Notes: a model not told the origin generated them from the sequence alone. A DNA stretch of 64,000 nucleotides from Saccharothrix australiensis (GCF_003634935.1 NZ_RBXO01000001.1:1-64000), one strand, 5' to 3'. Counted from the stretch's first letter, positions 8,080 through 17,304 are shown. Translations and numbers: made by a program.

Positions 8080-8994
8080 TCACTTGGTCTTCGGGGCCAG
8101 CCACCGCGAGATCGCGGTCGCCAGCAGGTTGAACAGCGTGATGATCAGGACCAGGGTGATCGCCGCACCCCAGATCCGCTCGAAACCCGCCTGGGTCGGG
8201 TTGTTCCGCTCGTTGGCCATCAGCAGCGGGAGCGACGCCATCGGCCCGTCGAACAGGTTGTAGTTGATGAACGGCGCGTACGCGGCCAGGACCAGCACCG
8301 GCGCGGTCTCGCCCATGACGCGGGCCAGGGCGAGCATGACGCCGGTCAGGATGCCGGACAGCGCCGTCGGGATGACGATCTTGACGATGGTCTTCCACTT
8401 GGGGATGCCCAGCGCGTAGGACGCCTCGCGCAGCTCGTCCGGGACGATCTTCAGCATCTCCTCGGTGGTCCGCACGATCACCGGCACCATGAGCAGCACC
8501 AGCGCCAGCGACACCGCGAAACCGCTGCGGCCGAAGCCGAACGTGGTGATCCACAGCGTGTAGACGAACAGCGCGGCCACGATGGACGGCACACCGGTGA
8601 GGATGTCGACCATGAACGTGGTGGCCTTCGCCAGCCGGGACCGGCCGCCGTACTCGACCAGGTAGATCGCCACGAACAGGCCGATCGGCACGGAGATCAG
8701 GCCGCACACCAGGCCCTGCGACAGGGTGCCGTAGATCGCGTGGTAGACACCGCCGCCCTCCTGCTTGGACAGCAGGCCGGACAGCGACTTCTGCCACCAG
8801 TCGACGTCGAGGACGACCGGCAGGCCGCGCTGCACGACGGTGTAGAGCACCCACGCGAGCGGCACGATGGCGATGGCGAACGCCAGGTACACCAGGGCGG
8901 TCGCGACACCGTTCTTGAACTTGCGCGCTCCGCTGACGCTCTGGAACGTCGGCGGCGTCGCGAGGCGGTTCAGGTCCGCCGTCTCGGTCGTCAT
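8080..8994 (-). CDS. pstA: Phosphate ABC transporter permease PstA
   Basis: The 304-residue membrane subunit begins at the ATG at 8994, overlapping the pstC stop by 4 bp; the frame stays open further upstream but only as a shadow of pstC. There are about six membrane helices, and the binding-protein-dependent permease loop is seen in [20 protein letters not shown]. With PstC it forms the phosphate channel gated by PstB. Confidence 0.95.
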   Translation of the reverse strand: MTTETADLNRLATPPTFQSVSGARKFKNGVATALVYLAFAIAIVPLAWVLYTVVQRGLPVVLDVDWWQKSLSGLLSKQEGGGVYHAIYGTLSQGLVCGLISVPIGLFVAIYLVEYGGRSRLAKATTFMVDILTGVPSIVAALFVYTLWITTFGFGRSGFAVSLALVLLMVPVIVRTTEEMLKIVPDELREASYALGIPKWKTIVKIVIPTALSGILTGVMLALARVMGETAPVLVLAAYAPFINYNLFDGPMASLPLLMANERNNPTQAGFERIWGAAITLVLIITLFNLLATAISRWLAPKTK

Positions 8995-10049
8995 TCGTAC
9001 TCCTTGTGACCGGCGACGATCGACCGTGCGATGGCGTTGACCACGAAGGTCAGCAGGAACAGGACCAGGCCGGCGGCGATGTACGCGCCCGCCGAGCGCG
9101 GGTCGTTGAACTCCGGCGCGGCCAGCGCGATCTTGGACGCGAAGGTCGCGCCGCCGTCGAAGAGGCTCCAGCCGAACGCCGAGTTGGTGGCGCTCAGGAT
9201 GATCATCAGCGCGATCGTCTCGCCGAGCGCGCGACCGAGGCCGAGCATCGAGGCGCTGACGTAGCCCGCCTTGCCGAACGGCAGGACGGTGGTGCGCACG
9301 ACCTCCCACTTGGTCGCGCCCAGCGCGATGGCGCCCTCGATGTGGGCGGGCGGCGTGCGCTCGAACACCTCGCGGCTGACGGCCGTGATGATCGGCAGGA
9401 TCATCACGGCGAGCACGATGCCGGCGGTGAAGATGGTGCCGCCCAGCTCGATGCTCACGTTGCCCTGGGCGAACAGCGGGATGAAGCCGAGCGCGCTGGT
9501 CAGCCACTCGCCGATCGGCGTCAGCACCGGCGCGAGCACCAGCAGGCCCCACAGGCCGTAGATGATCGACGGCACGGCGGAGAGCAGGTCGACGACGTAC
9601 GCGAACGGCCGGGCGAGCCGCCGCGGCGCGTACTGGGTGAGGAACAGGGCGATGCCCAGCGCGATCGGCATCGCGATGACCAGGGCGAACGCGGACGACA
9701 CCACGGTGACCAGGAGCAGGTCGAGGATGCCGTACCGCATGTTGTTCACATCGCCGGTGGACCACTCGCGGCTGGTCAGGAAGTTGACCTGGTCCAGCGC
9801 GAGCGACGGCACCGCCTGCAGCAGCAGGAACAGCCCGATGGCCCCGATGAGGACGACGATGAAGATGCCCGAGCCGGTGGCGAGGCCGCGGAAGATCCGG
9901 TCACCCGGCCGGACGTGTGGTGCTTTCTGATCGGCTTCCGTGGTCGGGGGAATCGGAGCCTCCGAGTCGGATCGAGCAGCCGGAACGCCCCGACGGGCAC
10001 CGGTCGTCCCGGTGCCCGCGGGGCGCTGGGCCACAGTGCGGTCGTTCAT
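8991..10049 (-). CDS. pstC: Phosphate ABC transporter permease PstC
   Basis: A 352-residue permease with a hydrophilic cytosolic N terminus of about 50 residues, then six membrane helices. The permease coupling loop is EGAIALGATKWEVVRTTVLP. It overlaps pstA by 4 bp and begins 34 bp after pstS, giving a four-gene operon. Confidence 0.95.
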   Translation of the reverse strand: MNDRTVAQRPAGTGTTGARRGVPAARSDSEAPIPPTTEADQKAPHVRPGDRIFRGLATGSGIFIVVLIGAIGLFLLLQAVPSLALDQVNFLTSREWSTGDVNNMRYGILDLLLVTVVSSAFALVIAMPIALGIALFLTQYAPRRLARPFAYVVDLLSAVPSIIYGLWGLLVLAPVLTPIGEWLTSALGFIPLFAQGNVSIELGGTIFTAGIVLAVMILPIITAVSREVFERTPPAHIEGAIALGATKWEVVRTTVLPFGKAGYVSASMLGLGRALGETIALMIILSATNSAFGWSLFDGGATFASKIALAAPEFNDPRSAGAYIAAGLVLFLLTFVVNAIARSIVAGHKEYE

Positions 10050-10083
10050 CGCTATGGCGTTGGCGTCGGGTGTGCCGGCCGGA

Positions 10084-11196
10084 TCAGGCGATGGCCTTGA
10101 TCGCGGTCAGCAGCTTGTCCTGGAAGGACTTGGGGACCGGAGCGTAACCCGCGTCCGCCAGACCGGCCTGGCCGTCCGTCGCCGCGACCGTGAGGAAGGC
10201 GCGGATGGCCTTCGCGGTGTCGGCGTCGTAGCCCTTGGAGCAGACGATCTCGTAGGTGGCCAGCAGCAGCGGGTACGCGCCCGCGGTGGTGCTGCCGTAG
10301 ATCGAGTCGAGGTCGAGGACCAGGTCGTTGCCCTCGCCCTTGATCTTCGCGCCGTCGATGGCCTTGCCGACGCTCTCGCTGGTCAGCTCGACCGGGCCGG
10401 AGCCGTTGTCGAGCTTGGCCAGCGAGAGCTTGTTCTCCTGCGCGAACGACAGCTCGACGTAGGTGATGGCGCCGTCGACCGAGCCGGCGGCCTGCGCGAC
10501 ACCGGCGGACTTCTCCTTGCCCTCGCCGACACCGCCCTTGAACTGCTTGCCGTCACCCTGCGTCCACGCGCCCTTGGACGCGATCTTCAGGTACTTCTGG
10601 AAGTTGTCCGTGGTGCCGGACTCGTCGGACCGGTAGACGACCGTGATGTCCTTGTCCGGCAGCGTGGCGGAGGAGTTGAGCGCCTTGATGGCCGGGTCGT
10701 TCCACTTCTTGATGCCACCGTTGAAGATCTTGGCGGTGACGTCGCCGTTGAGCACCAGGTCCTGGACGCCGTTGAGCTTGTAGCCGATGGCGACCGGGCC
10801 GAAGACCAGCGGGAGGTGCCAGGCCGGGTTCGTCGCGCAGCGCTTGGCGGCGGCCTCGACCTCGCCCTTGTCCTTGGACAGCGCGGAGTCCGAGCCGCCG
10901 AAGTCGACCTGGCCGGCGTTGAAGTTCTTCACGCCCGTGCCCGAACCGGACGCGTTGTAGGCGAGGTCGGAGCCGGGGCACCGCTGCTGGTACGCCTGGA
11001 TGAACGTGTCGATCGCGTTCTTCTGCGCGGAGGAGCCCTCTGCGTTCAGCTTGGTCTTGCCACCGCACTCGACGGGCACGCCGGACGTGTTCGTCGGGGC
11101 GCCCGAGCCGGCGTTGTTGTCGCTGCCACATGCGGTGAGCAGAAGCGCACCGGCCGCGATCAGGCCGACGACGGCGCCGTGCCGCTTGGTCTTCAC
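10084..11196 (-). CDS. pstS: Phosphate-binding lipoprotein PstS
   Basis: The start is GTG at 11196: it follows GGAGG at 6 nt and gives a lipoprotein signal (KTKRHGAVVGLIAAGALLLTAC). Upstream codons in the same frame would bury the signal. The 370-residue protein shows the PstS phosphate-binding blocks GSSAQKN, NASGSGTGVKNF, DFGGSDSAL and RSDESGTTDNF. It captures phosphate outside the membrane for PstCAB. A PHO box lies about 90 nt upstream. Confidence 0.96.
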   Translation of the reverse strand: MKTKRHGAVVGLIAAGALLLTACGSDNNAGSGAPTNTSGVPVECGGKTKLNAEGSSAQKNAIDTFIQAYQQRCPGSDLAYNASGSGTGVKNFNAGQVDFGGSDSALSKDKGEVEAAAKRCATNPAWHLPLVFGPVAIGYKLNGVQDLVLNGDVTAKIFNGGIKKWNDPAIKALNSSATLPDKDITVVYRSDESGTTDNFQKYLKIASKGAWTQGDGKQFKGGVGEGKEKSAGVAQAAGSVDGAITYVELSFAQENKLSLAKLDNGSGPVELTSESVGKAIDGAKIKGEGNDLVLDLDSIYGSTTAGAYPLLLATYEIVCSKGYDADTAKAIRAFLTVAATDGQAGLADAGYAPVPKSFQDKLLTAIKAIA

Positions 11197-11287
11197 CTGG
11201 GTCCTCCACCTAACGGAAGCGGAATTGACGCGACGAACTCGCCGCTCGACACGGACGGTAGGCAGCGCGAGTGGACAAGTGCCCAGG

Positions 11288-11309
11288 AGTAGATGAACGG
11301 GAGGTGAAC
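11288..11309 (-). promoter_or_regulatory. PHO box upstream of pstS
   Basis: Read on the minus strand there are two adjacent 11-nt units, GTTCACCTCCC (11309-11299) and GTTCATCTACT (11298-11288). A further related unit, AGTCACCTCCC, sits at 11327-11317 but out of phase. This is the expected site for PhoP activation of pstSCAB under phosphate starvation. Confidence 0.75.
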
Positions 11310-11390
11310 TCCGTACGGGAGGTGACTGGTCACACCGCCATTCGGGTGGTGATGTGACCTGCACGTTTGCTTGACGTGACAGGTTTGTCA

Positions 11391-12269
11391 CTACTTGGCG
11401 TATTGGGCGTCCGAATCCCACCGGCTGAATCCCAACCGCGTGTACACGGCCAATGCCGGAGCGTTGTCGGATTCGACGTACAACATCACTTCACGTGATC
11501 CCGTCCGCCGCAGGTGCGCCAGGCCGGCGAGGGTCAGCGCCTTGCCGAGCCCGCCGCCCTGGGCGTCGGGGTCGACGCCCACGACGTAGACCTCGCCCAG
11601 CTCGGCCGTGTGCGCCTTGGTCCAGTGGAAGCCCAGCAGCCGGTCCTCGGCGTCCACCGCCAGCAGGAAGCCGGCGGGGTCGAACCAGCGCTCCTCCTCC
11701 CGCTGCCGCACGTCCTCGATGCTCATCGCGCCCTGCTCGGGGTGCCAGGCGAACGCGCGGTGGTTGACGTAGACGACCGCCGCCTCGTCCTGACCGGGCA
11801 CGAACGCGCGCAGCCGGACGCCCTCGGGCAGCACCGGCTCGGGCAGCGCGTCGTCCAGGGCGCGGCGCAGCCGGAGCAGCTCGCGGACCTTGCGGTAACC
11901 GAGCGCGGCGGCGAGCGCCCGCGCACCGGGGTGGTCGCCGTGCGCCCAGACCCGCAGCGGCTCGGCGCGCTCGGCGGCGGCCGTCACCAGCGCCGTGCCG
12001 ATGCCTTGGCGGCGGTGGTCGGGGTGGACGGCCAGCTCGGCGACCCGGTTGCCGTCGGCGTCGCCGAACAGGTCCAGGTGGAGGTAGCCGACCAGCGCGC
12101 CGCCGTCCCGCGCCAGCAGGTGACCGCTGCCCGGCGCGCCGGGCCGCAGGCGCAGGACCACCTGCTCACCCACGGGCGCCACGCCGTCGACGCGCTCCGC
12201 GGCCTCGAGCAACCTCGCGACCTCGGCACCCTGCTCAGCGGAAAGCGACTCGATCCAGCTCAATTCCAC
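11391..12269 (-). CDS. mshD: Mycothiol synthase (two GNAT domains)
   Basis: MshD acetylates Cys-GlcN-Ins, the last step of mycothiol synthesis. The 292-residue protein has two GNAT domains: the N-terminal one with HPDHRRQGIGTAL and the C-terminal one with VDPDAQGGGLGKALTL as acetyl-CoA loops. The C-terminal AVYTRLGF segment is typical. The GTG start at 12269 is leaderless: TAGGTT lies 6 nt upstream. The gene follows glnR on the same strand, and its 3' end is about 80 nt from the PHO box of pstS. Confidence 0.95.
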   Translation of the reverse strand: MELSWIESLSAEQGAEVARLLEAAERVDGVAPVGEQVVLRLRPGAPGSGHLLARDGGALVGYLHLDLFGDADGNRVAELAVHPDHRRQGIGTALVTAAAERAEPLRVWAHGDHPGARALAAALGYRKVRELLRLRRALDDALPEPVLPEGVRLRAFVPGQDEAAVVYVNHRAFAWHPEQGAMSIEDVRQREEERWFDPAGFLLAVDAEDRLLGFHWTKAHTAELGEVYVVGVDPDAQGGGLGKALTLAGLAHLRRTGSREVMLYVESDNAPALAVYTRLGFSRWDSDAQYAK

Positions 12270-12275
12270 ACCACG

Positions 12276-12281
12276 AACCTA
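12276..12281 (-). promoter_or_regulatory. -10 element (TAGGTT) of mshD
   Basis: TAGGTT on the minus strand lies 6 nt before the GTG of mshD, indicating a leaderless transcript. Confidence 0.5.
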
Positions 12282-12350
12282 CCCGCGACGCACCGCTCAC
12301 AACCACACAGCTGATCACGCCACGACCACCGCGCGAGATCTCGTCGGCAG

Positions 12351-12407
12351 GTCGCGACTCATTTCCCGTCGATCACGCTCTTCGATCGACGGGAGATCAG
12401 GCTCGAC
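12351..12407. repeat. Palindromic repeat, copy A (degenerate hairpin)
   Basis: Arms at 12351-12374 and 12384-12407 surround the 9-nt loop ACGCTCTTC. The left arm carries the CATTTCCCG core shared with the copies at 58813-58869 and 60070-60126, and the loop is identical to that of copy C. The arms have diverged (about five mismatches). The hairpin overlaps the last codons and stop of glnR and precedes mshD, so it may end glnR transcription. Confidence 0.75.
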
Positions 12408-13122
12408 CCGCCGACTCCTCGGCGATCGAGCCCCGACCTGACGAAGGGAGGTCGAATCCAACGCAGTACTTGTAACCCACGTTCCGCACTGTCCCGATCA
12501 AGGACTCGTGCTCGGGACCGAGCTTCGCGCGCAACCGCCGCACGTGGACGTCCACGGTGCGGGTGCCGCCGAAGAAGTCGTAACCCCAGACCTCCTGGAG
12601 GAGCTGCGCGCGGGTGAACACCCGGCCGGCGTGCTGCGCCAGGTACTTCAGCAGCTCGAACTCCTTGTACGTCAGGTCGAGCGGTCGGCCGCGCAGGCGG
12701 GTCGTGTACGTCGCCTCGTCGATGACCAGCTCGCCGAGTTGCAGCGTGCCGTCGCCGTCCGGCTTGGTCGCGCCGCGCCGGGCGCGCACCAGGCGCAGCC
12801 GGGCGTCCACCTCGGCCGGCCCGGCGGTGGGCAGCAGGATCTCGTCCACGCCCCACTCGCCGTTCACCACGACCAGGCCGCCCTCCCGCACGACCGCGAC
12901 CACGGGCACGTCGACGCCGCTGGAGCCCAGCAGCCGGCACAGGCCGCGCGCGGCGGCCAGGTCGACGCGGGCGTCCACCAGGACGACGTCGTGCGGACCG
13001 GCGTCCAGCAGCGCGGACACCTCGGGACGCAGCGGGCGGACCTGGTGCGGGAGCAGCGCCAGCGCGGGCAGCACCGCCTCGGGGTCCGGGTCGCTGGTCA
13101 GCAGCAGCACGTCGATACCCAT
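12397..13122 (-). CDS. glnR: Nitrogen regulator GlnR (orphan OmpR-type response regulator)
   Basis: GlnR controls ammonium assimilation and nitrate/urea genes. The ATG at 13122 has AGGAGG 8 nt upstream; the open frame beyond it is a shadow. The 241-residue protein has an atypical receiver domain (residues 1-115, VVLVDAR around the usual phospho-Asp, [18 protein letters not shown]) and a winged-helix DNA-binding domain (about 130-225) with [20 protein letters not shown] and [16 protein letters not shown], nearly identical to Streptomyces and mycobacterial GlnR. No sensor kinase is adjacent, as usual. The 3' end lies in palindromic repeat copy A. Confidence 0.95.
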   Translation of the reverse strand: MGIDVLLLTSDPDPEAVLPALALLPHQVRPLRPEVSALLDAGPHDVVLVDARVDLAAARGLCRLLGSSGVDVPVVAVVREGGLVVVNGEWGVDEILLPTAGPAEVDARLRLVRARRGATKPDGDGTLQLGELVIDEATYTTRLRGRPLDLTYKEFELLKYLAQHAGRVFTRAQLLQEVWGYDFFGGTRTVDVHVRRLRAKLGPEHESLIGTVRNVGYKYCVGFDLPSSGRGSIAEESAGRA

Positions 13123-13206
13123 CGCGGCGCCCTCCTGTTCGGCCGGGTGTCCGGTCACCGGACCGGACGGCGGCGAAGTACGGTGACCGGGCCCCGTTGC
13201 CTGCGG

Positions 13207-14040
13207 ATGTCGGAGACGATACCGGTGCACACCACGAAAGGCCCAGGTCAGCAGGGCAGCGTCACACTCGTGTCCCCGACCGCCACCCCGGTCACCGCCG
13301 TGGCGCGGGACGGGGTCGTCCTGCGCGGGGTGCACGTCACGACCGCCCCAACCGTGACGGAACTGGCGTTCGTCGTGGGCCACGGGTTCACCAACCACGT
13401 CCGGAAGCCGTACGTCTCCCGCGTGCTGACCCGATTCGCCAGGCACGGCGGCGTGGTCGCCCTGGACTTCCGCGGCCACGGCCGGTCGGACGGCCTGTCG
13501 TCGGTCGGCGGTGACGAAATCCACGACCTGGCGGCCGGTGCCGCGCTGGCGCGCCGCCTCGGGTACCGCCGCGTGGTGACCGTCGGCTTCTCGATGGGCG
13601 CCTCCGTCGCCCTGCGCCACGCCGCGCTGCACGCGGAGCGACCGGACGCGATCGCGGCGGTGAGCAGCCCGTCCCGCTGGTGGGTGCGCGACACGCCCGC
13701 CATGCGCCGCGTGCACTGGCTGTTGGAGCAGCCGCACGGCCGGCTCGCCGCGCGGGCGCTGGGCGTCCGGCTCGCGCCGCCCTGGCGGACGGTGCCGGAG
13801 ACCCCGCTGGAGGTCGTGCACCGCATCGCGCCCACGCCGCTGCTGCTCGTGCACGGCGAGGACGACCACTACTTCGGCCCGGCGCACGCCCACGCGCTGC
13901 ACCGCGCGACGGGCGGGTCCGCCGAGCTGTGGCTGGAGCCGCGCGTCCGGCACGCCGAGTCCGCGATGACGCCGGCTCTGGTAGACCGGATCGCGACCTG
14001 GCTCGACCGCGAGACCACCGACCGCGAGACTGTTAGCTGA
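13207..14040 (+). CDS. Alpha/beta hydrolase
   Basis: A 277-residue hydrolase starting at the ATG at 13207; the open frame upstream is the shadow of glnR. The oxyanion region is VVGHGFTNH, the [10 protein letters not shown] block is typical, the nucleophile is Ser in VGFSMGAS, the acid lies in HGEDDHYF and the catalytic His in VRHAES. No signal peptide. It is followed after 10 bp by the LmeA-like gene, suggesting co-transcription. The substrate is unknown. Confidence 0.85.
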   Translation: MSETIPVHTTKGPGQQGSVTLVSPTATPVTAVARDGVVLRGVHVTTAPTVTELAFVVGHGFTNHVRKPYVSRVLTRFARHGGVVALDFRGHGRSDGLSSVGGDEIHDLAAGAALARRLGYRRVVTVGFSMGASVALRHAALHAERPDAIAAVSSPSRWWVRDTPAMRRVHWLLEQPHGRLAARALGVRLAPPWRTVPETPLEVVHRIAPTPLLLVHGEDDHYFGPAHAHALHRATGGSAELWLEPRVRHAESAMTPALVDRIATWLDRETTDRETVS

Positions 14041-14050
14041 GGGACGACCG

Positions 14051-14854
14051 ATGACCGCCACGAGCACGAACCGCCGCCCGACCAGGGGCCGCAAGCTGAT
14101 CATCGCCGGATTGGTGGTGGTCGGCCTGCTGGTCGCGGCCGACTTCGGGCTCGCGGCGGCGGGCGAGTACCAGGTGGCGCAGAAGATGCGCGCCAAGTTC
14201 CAGCTCGCCGACGACCCGACGGTGCGGATCAACGGGTTCCCGTTCATCTTCCAGGCGCTGGCCGGCGACTACCGGGACATCGAGATCGCGGCGACCGGCG
14301 TGCCGGTCCGCGACGCGCTGCGCGACGTGGAGATCAGGGCGAACCTCCGGCACACCCGCATCGGGCTGTCCGACCTGCTGGCCGGCAACACCCGCAACGG
14401 CCGGATCGACCAGGTCACGGGCAGCGTCAAGATCAAGTCGAGGGACCTGAACCGGCTGGTGAACTCGGTCACCCCGTTCTCCGACATGGCGATCGAGCCG
14501 GACAACCGGCCGGCGGCGACGCCGACCCCGACGCCCGTCAACCCCGACCCGACCAAGGCGGCGGTGAAGCTCAGCGGCAGCACCACGGTGGCCGGTCGCA
14601 AGATCCGGCTGGCCGCGTACGGCACGGTCGCCCTGGTCGGCGGCCAGGTGGCGGTGTCGGTGAGCGACGTGGAGCTGGACGACACGTCGCTCGCGGGCCT
14701 CACCGAGGCGCTGGGCGTGGTGAAGCAGGCGTTGAGCGTCACCATCGACCCCGGCGCGCTGCCCTTCACGGTGACGCCGACGGCGGTCCGGGTGGAGAGC
14801 GGCGCGCTGACCGTGGAGGGCACCGTCAACGACATCCCGCTCGACGAGGGCTGA
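14051..14854 (+). CDS. LmeA-like phospholipid-binding protein (DUF2993)
   Basis: A 267-residue protein with an N-terminal signal anchor ([21 protein letters not shown]) and a DUF2993 domain containing [20 protein letters not shown], the hallmark of the family. In mycobacteria the homologue LmeA binds phospholipids in the periplasm and is needed for lipomannan elongation. A Pro/Thr-rich insert ([13 protein letters not shown]) splits the domain. The same glnR-lmeA-thioredoxin order occurs in mycobacteria. It is followed by the thioredoxin gene after 4 bp. Confidence 0.85.
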   Translation: MTATSTNRRPTRGRKLIIAGLVVVGLLVAADFGLAAAGEYQVAQKMRAKFQLADDPTVRINGFPFIFQALAGDYRDIEIAATGVPVRDALRDVEIRANLRHTRIGLSDLLAGNTRNGRIDQVTGSVKIKSRDLNRLVNSVTPFSDMAIEPDNRPAATPTPTPVNPDPTKAAVKLSGSTTVAGRKIRLAAYGTVALVGGQVAVSVSDVELDDTSLAGLTEALGVVKQALSVTIDPGALPFTVTPTAVRVESGALTVEGTVNDIPLDEG

Positions 14855-14858
14855 GCCG

Positions 14859-15284
14859 GTGACCGGCGTCTGGGCGTTGGCGGGCGCCGTCGCGGTCGCG
14901 CTAATCGTCGGCGCGGTGTGGCGGGCGCGGAACGGGCGGGTCCGGCGCGCGGACCGGCCGGTCGAGCTGCCCGAGCCGGTGCGCGAGCTGCTGGACCCGC
15001 CCGCCCCGGTGACGCTGGTTCAGCTCTCGACGGCGTTCTGCGCGCCCTGCCGGCACACCCGCGCGCTGCTGGCGGACCTGGCCGACCGCACGGACGGGCT
15101 CCGGCACGTGGAGCTCGACGTGACCGACCGGCCCGACGTGGCCGCGGCGCTGGGCGTGCTGCGGACCCCGACGACGCTCGCGGTGGACGCCGCGGGCGTC
15201 GAGCTGCTGCGCGTCGGCGGCGTGCCGGACCGGGGCGCGCTCCTGGCCGCGCTGCGCCCCCATCTACCTCGACCGATCGGGTGA
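14859..15284 (+). CDS. Membrane-anchored thioredoxin-fold protein
   Basis: A 141-residue protein with one N-terminal membrane helix (WALAGAVAVALIVGAVW) and a thioredoxin fold with active site CAPC in FCAPCRHTRALL and a cis-Pro in LRTPTTLAV. It is the likely counterpart of mycobacterial ThiX beside the sulfurtransferase genes. The GTG start lies 4 bp after the LmeA-like gene. Confidence 0.85.
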   Translation: MTGVWALAGAVAVALIVGAVWRARNGRVRRADRPVELPEPVRELLDPPAPVTLVQLSTAFCAPCRHTRALLADLADRTDGLRHVELDVTDRPDVAAALGVLRTPTTLAVDAAGVELLRVGGVPDRGALLAALRPHLPRPIG

Positions 15285-15337
15285 ACCTGGGAACTCCCAC
15301 ACTGTGGACGCCACTCCCGGCAGCAGGGACGACCGAC

Positions 15338-15343
15338 TACCCT
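15338..15343 (+). promoter_or_regulatory. -10 element (TACCCT) of the sulfur operon leader
   Basis: TACCCT lies 7 nt before the ATG of the leader peptide at 15351, indicating a leaderless transcript that begins with the peptide. Confidence 0.6.
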
Positions 15344-15350
15344 CCAGCGC

Positions 15351-15440
15351 ATGGGCACGCTGCTGACCAAGCGACTCGCGGTAGACCTGTGCCGCGTGCG
15401 CAGCAGCCTGTGTCGCGCGACGAGCCGACCGGGCGGTTAA
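15351..15440 (+). CDS. Cysteine-containing leader peptide (attenuator uORF) of the sulfur operon
   Basis: This 29-codon frame runs ATG to TAA and encodes a peptide with the core LLTKRLAVDLCRVRSSLCR, matching the actinobacterial leader-peptide pattern (LTKRxxVDLxRVxxxLCR) found in front of sulfur and cysteine genes. In mycobacteria, comparable leaderless Cys-rich uORFs act as cysteine-responsive attenuators of the downstream operon. Here two Cys codons (tgc, tgt) lie at residues 14 and 21. The peptide ends 91 nt before the DUF4395 gene. A leaderless promoter (TACCCT) precedes it. Regulation is inferred from the known family. Confidence 0.75.
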   Translation: MGTLLTKRLAVDLCRVRSSLCRATSRPGG

Positions 15441-15531
15441 CCCGGCGGTCGGACACCTTGACGGGTGAACGCGGCTGCCTCTACACCGCCTGAAGACGGA
15501 CTGCCAGCCACGTCCCCGCCAGGAGGTCGCC

Positions 15532-15999
15532 GTGCCGAGTGATGCCCCCGTGGACCCCCGCGGCCCGCGGTTCAGCGCCTGGATCACGTCCGCGATCCTC
15601 GCGGTCGCGCTGCTGACCGGGTCGTGGCGCCTGCTCGCGGCGCAGACGATCCTGTTCGCCCTCTGCGCCTTCGTCTCGCTCAAGCTCAACCCCTGGGGGC
15701 ACGTCTACCGGTTCGCCGTCCAGCCGCGGCTCACGCCGACGTCCGAGCGCGAGGAGGCCGCCCCGCTGCGGTTCGCGCAGGGCGTCGGGTTCGTGTTCGC
15801 CCTGGTCGGGACCGTCGGGTACGCCTCCGGCCTCACCGCGCTCGGAGCGGTCGCCACGTCCGCCGCGCTGGTCGCCGCGCTGCTCAACGCGGCGTTCGGC
15901 CTGTGCCTGGGCTGCGAGGTGTTCCTGCTCCTGCGCCGCTACGCACCCGCCCTCGCCCGCCCCAGTAAGTCCGGAACAGAAACAGGAGCGACTCGATGA
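15532..15999 (+). CDS. DUF4395 integral membrane protein
   Basis: A 155-residue protein with about four membrane helices and the DUF4395 pattern (DPRGPRFSAWITSAIL near the N terminus, NAAFGLCLGCEVFLLLRR near the end, with the paired Cys of GLCLGCE). The GTG start has AGGAGG upstream. It overlaps the sulfurtransferase start by 4 bp (ATGA). DUF4395 proteins commonly precede thiosulfate sulfurtransferases and are thought to act in sulfur transport or trafficking; the exact job is unknown. Confidence 0.85.
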   Translation: MPSDAPVDPRGPRFSAWITSAILAVALLTGSWRLLAAQTILFALCAFVSLKLNPWGHVYRFAVQPRLTPTSEREEAAPLRFAQGVGFVFALVGTVGYASGLTALGAVATSAALVAALLNAAFGLCLGCEVFLLLRRYAPALARPSKSGTETGATR

Positions 16000-16841
16000 G
16001 CCGTGAAGACGTCCTGGTCTCGGCCGCTTGGTCCGAGGAGAACCTCGACACGCCCGGTGTGGTGTTCGTGGAGGTCGACGAGGACACCACCGCCTACGAC
16101 GGGGGCCACATCCCCGGCGCGGTGAAGGTGGACTGGAAGAACGAGCTCCAGGACCCGGTCCGCCGCGACTTCGTGGACCGCGAGGGTTTCGAGAAGCTGC
16201 TGTCCGCCAAGGGCATCTCCAACGACGACACCGTGATCCTCTACGGCGGCAACAACAACTGGTTCGCCGCCTACGCCTACTGGTACTTCAAGCTGTACGG
16301 CCACGACGCGGTGAAGCTGCTCGACGGCGGTCGCAAGAAGTGGGAGCTGGACGGCCGCCCGCTGGACAAGGAGGTCGTCACCCGCGAGGCCACCCAGTAC
16401 CGGGCGAAGGAGCAGGACCTGTCGATCCGCGCGTTCCGCGACGAGGTCGTCGAGGCCATCGGCAACAAGAACCTGGTCGACGTGCGCTCGCCCGACGAGT
16501 TCTCCGGCAAGCTGCTCGCGCCCGCGCACCTGCCGCAGGAGCAGGCCCAGCGCGCCGGCCACATCCCGTCCGCGATCAACGTGCCGTGGAGCAAGGCGGC
16601 CAACGAGGACGGCACGTTCAAGTCGAACGAGGAGCTGGCCGCGATCTACGGCGAGGCCGGGTTCGACGGCTCCCGCAAGACGATCGCGTACTGCCGCATC
16701 GGCGAGCGCTCGTCGCACACCTGGTTCGCGCTGCACGAGCTGCTCGGGCACGAGGACGTGAAGAACTACGACGGTTCCTGGACCGAGTACGGCTCGCTGG
16801 TCGGCGTGCCGGTCGAGCTCGGCAGCGGCAAGGAGGGCTGA
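15996..16841 (+). CDS. Thiosulfate sulfurtransferase (rhodanese)
   Basis: A 281-residue tandem-rhodanese enzyme that moves sulfur from thiosulfate to an acceptor. The N-terminal inactive domain carries YDGGHIPGAVKVDW and the C-terminal active domain carries VDVRSPDEFSG and the active-site loop CRIGERSSHTWF with catalytic Cys. The orthologue in mycobacteria is called CysA2 (SseA family). It lies in an operon DUF4395-sulfurtransferase-DUF1416 under the cysteine leader peptide. Confidence 0.94.
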   Translation: MSREDVLVSAAWSEENLDTPGVVFVEVDEDTTAYDGGHIPGAVKVDWKNELQDPVRRDFVDREGFEKLLSAKGISNDDTVILYGGNNNWFAAYAYWYFKLYGHDAVKLLDGGRKKWELDGRPLDKEVVTREATQYRAKEQDLSIRAFRDEVVEAIGNKNLVDVRSPDEFSGKLLAPAHLPQEQAQRAGHIPSAINVPWSKAANEDGTFKSNEELAAIYGEAGFDGSRKTIAYCRIGERSSHTWFALHELLGHEDVKNYDGSWTEYGSLVGVPVELGSGKEG

Positions 16842-17141
16842 ATGAGCGACGGTTGCGGCGCGCCGGTGCAGGGCGTCGACATCGCGGTGGGCGCGGACGA
16901 GGTGGTGCTGACCGGCAAGGTGAGCACGCCCGAGGGCCCGGTGGGCGGCGCGTTCGTGCGGCTGCTCGACTCGTCCGGCGAGTTCACCGCCGAGGTCGTG
17001 TCCTCCCCGGAGGGCGACTTCCGCTTCTACGCCGCGCCGGGCACGTGGACGATCCGGGCGCTGCACCGGTCGGGCAACGGCCAGGCGTCGGTGTCCGCCG
17101 ACGGTCCGGGCGTGCACCCGGTGTCGGTGTCGGTGGCGTGA
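16842..17141 (+). CDS. DUF1416 protein of the sulfur operon
   Basis: A 99-residue protein with a transthyretin-like beta fold (TGKVSTPEGPVGGAFVRLLDSS, PEGDFRFYAAPGTWTIRAL) and a Cys in the N-terminal SDGCGAPVQG. It begins on the base after the sulfurtransferase stop. In mycobacteria the same gene (SseC) always follows cysA2. It is probably a sulfur carrier or accessory factor; this is not established. Confidence 0.88.
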   Translation: MSDGCGAPVQGVDIAVGADEVVLTGKVSTPEGPVGGAFVRLLDSSGEFTAEVVSSPEGDFRFYAAPGTWTIRALHRSGNGQASVSADGPGVHPVSVSVA

Positions 17142-17171
17142 CCCCCGAGGGGTCGCGCGGGTAGGCCGGCA

Positions 17172-17216
17172 CCCGGTGCCGCGGCGGTCGCGCTCGTCGA
17201 TCGCCGCGGCACCGGG
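17172..17216. terminator. Terminator of the sulfur operon
   Basis: A perfect 15-bp stem (17172-17186 with 17202-17216, 15-nt loop) about 30 nt after the DUF1416 stop. Confidence 0.7.
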
Positions 17217-17292
17217 GCCGGACCGCGCGAGCCGGGTCGACCGGCGTGGTGTCGTTGACCACCGCGGCCCGGTCCGGCCGCGCCGGGGGCGA

Positions 17293-17298
17293 TAAACT
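17293..17298 (+). promoter_or_regulatory. -10 element (TAAACT), leaderless GTG start
   Basis: TAAACT lies 6 nt before the GTG at 17305 with no Shine-Dalgarno sequence. Confidence 0.5.
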
Positions 17299-17304
17299 CG
17301 GCGG

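Noticed and set aside
17255..17260. TTGACC as the -35 box of the small membrane protein promoter
   Set aside because: It is 32 nt from the -10 element, too far for a normal spacer.
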